Below are positions 63,321 to 64,000 of a DNA stretch of 64,000 nt, in pieces. Position numbers and translations under genes: made by a program. Under the pieces are notes generated by a model. The model was not told the DNA's origin, did not search any database, and saw only the letters and a list, made by a program, of their open reading frames with translations. Within the stretch, counting starts at the first letter, position 1, and the number at the start of each line of letters is the position of its first letter. The stretch is from Thermosinus carboxydivorans Nor1 (GTDB lineage: Bacteria > Bacillota > Negativicutes > Sporomusales > Thermosinaceae), in assembly GCF_000169155.1 (NCBI RefSeq), contig NZ_AAWL01000005.1:62001-126000 (forward strand), read 5' to 3'.

Positions 63321-64000
63321 ATGCAGCAACAACTGGATGTCAAACTGCTGGATAAAATCGTAAAACAAACTATTGCCGCTGTGGAGAAAAGCAAGGCCCA
63401 GATTTTCGACATCTATGAGGCGGCTCGGGCCGAAATGGAACATGTGAAGAAAGACATTGAACGCGTCAAACAGGCTACCGCCGACATTATTTTTAAAGTT
63501 GATGAACTGGAGCGCCAAGAGCGGCGTGCTAGGTTGCGACTCGCGGAAGTGAGCCGCAATTTCACCGTGTATTCGGAAGCCGATATTAAGGCCGCCTATG
63601 ATGAAGCCAGCCGGCTGCAGGTCGAACTGGCCATTGCCCGGGAGCAGGAGGCAGTCTTGCGGCGACAGCGCGACGAACTGGAACTGCGCCTGCGCAATTT
63701 GAAAAATACGGTGGAACGGGCCGAAAACTTAGTGGCGCAGGTAGGGGCAGCGCTTGGTTTTCTCGGCAACCAGATGGAAAATGTGCTGACTCACCTGGGA
63801 ACGCTGCAGCAGCGTCAGGCATTCGGCATTAAGATTATCAAGGCCCAGGAAGAGGAACGCCGCCGCGTGGCGCGGGAAATTCACGATGGGCCGGCGCAGG
63901 CCATGGCCAACGTCGTTTTTCGCGCCGAGGTGTGTGAACGCCTCATCGATGCCGATATCGCGCGGGCCAAGGCCGAACTGCGCGAGCTGCGGGAACAGGT
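63321..64000 (+). CDS. degS: DegS-like sensor histidine kinase (partial, runs off the window)
   Basis: The first 226 codons of a cytoplasmic kinase. A long coiled coil (residues about 5-170, rich in Glu/Arg/Lys heptads) is followed by the HisKA_3 phospho-acceptor motif AQEEERRRVAREIHDGPAQAMAN, characteristic of DegS. The catalytic ATPase domain lies beyond the edge. AAGGTGAC precedes the ATG. DegS phosphorylates DegU in Bacillus; the partner is not visible here. Confidence 0.88.
   Translation, partial: MQQQLDVKLLDKIVKQTIAAVEKSKAQIFDIYEAARAEMEHVKKDIERVKQATADIIFKVDELERQERRARLRLAEVSRNFTVYSEADIKAAYDEASRLQVELAIAREQEAVLRRQRDELELRLRNLKNTVERAENLVAQVGAALGFLGNQMENVLTHLGTLQQRQAFGIKIIKAQEEERRRVAREIHDGPAQAMANVVFRAEVCERLIDADIARAKAELRELREQ

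Overview
The window reads as chromosomal DNA of a diderm Firmicute (Negativicutes, most like a Sporomusa/Thermosinus-type organism). The inference rests on a mixture of traits. Firmicute-like features include PyrR-type pyrimidine attenuators, strong AGGAGG ribosome sites with many GTG/TTG starts, a proofreading-less PolA and a DegS-type kinase. Outer-membrane features include a TonB-dependent receptor behind a cobalamin riboswitch, a Tad secretin, and a lysine/ornithine decarboxylase of the type Selenomonas uses to anchor its envelope. The metabolic genes fit an anaerobe: hybrid-cluster protein, citrate fermentation, glycolate/lactate oxidation and an OYE-type reductase. The species assignment is inference.

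Layout. 1-9.1 kb: hcp with a Crp/Fnr-like operator; an OYE reductase with a MoaD/ThiS-like partner; a scarred C_GCAxxG_C_C gene; a YgjP-like peptidase; tRNA-Leu; NamZ-like muramidase; a PAS histidine kinase; an L,D-transpeptidase. 9.2-15.6 kb: polA-mutM-coaE, a lytic transglycosylase and an oligopeptide-binding lipoprotein. 15.6-18.7 kb: two tRNA-Leu genes, a DcuC-type carrier and an M20 amidohydrolase. 18.8-26.8 kb: carA-carB, then a double PyrR attenuator, then pyrK-pyrD-pyrF-pyrE. pyrR, pyrB and pyrC are not in the window. 26.9-29.5 kb: tRNA-Asp/Gly/Trp, a second, orphan double PyrR attenuator, and an IS110-family element with a structured non-coding end. 29.5-33.5 kb: ilvC-ilvB and a DUF815 ATPase.

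33.5-38.4 kb is the most rearranged part: a BtuB-like receptor under B12 riboswitch control, followed by a decayed IS200/IS605-type tnpB element that has been entered by an IS4-family element, itself frameshifted by an 11-bp tandem duplication. 38.4-47.1 kb: a nitrilase-family amidase, a tiny membrane-protein gene, a CitA/DcuS-CitB/DcuR two-component system, a 2-hydroxycarboxylate (CitS-type) carrier and citDEF. A broken second copy of the amidase gene closes this block, so the citrate island lies between two copies of one gene. 47.3-51.3 kb: glcD-glcF and a PLP decarboxylase. 51.4-55.3 kb: three tRNAs and a TPP-riboswitch-controlled thiSGHFE operon on the minus strand. 55.7-58.5 kb: 6-phosphogluconate dehydrogenase and CorA. 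58.6-63.0 kb: a partial Tad/Flp pilus operon (cpaB, cpaC, cpaE, tadB) lacking the CpaF ATPase. A degS-like kinase runs off the right edge.

The most unusual items are the duplicated two-stage PyrR attenuators (one copy orphaned next to an IS110 element), the IS110 candidate bridge-RNA region, the three-hairpin omega-RNA-like end left by a dead tnpB, a 43-codon membrane protein, and a palindromic repeat family with a compensatory base-pair change.
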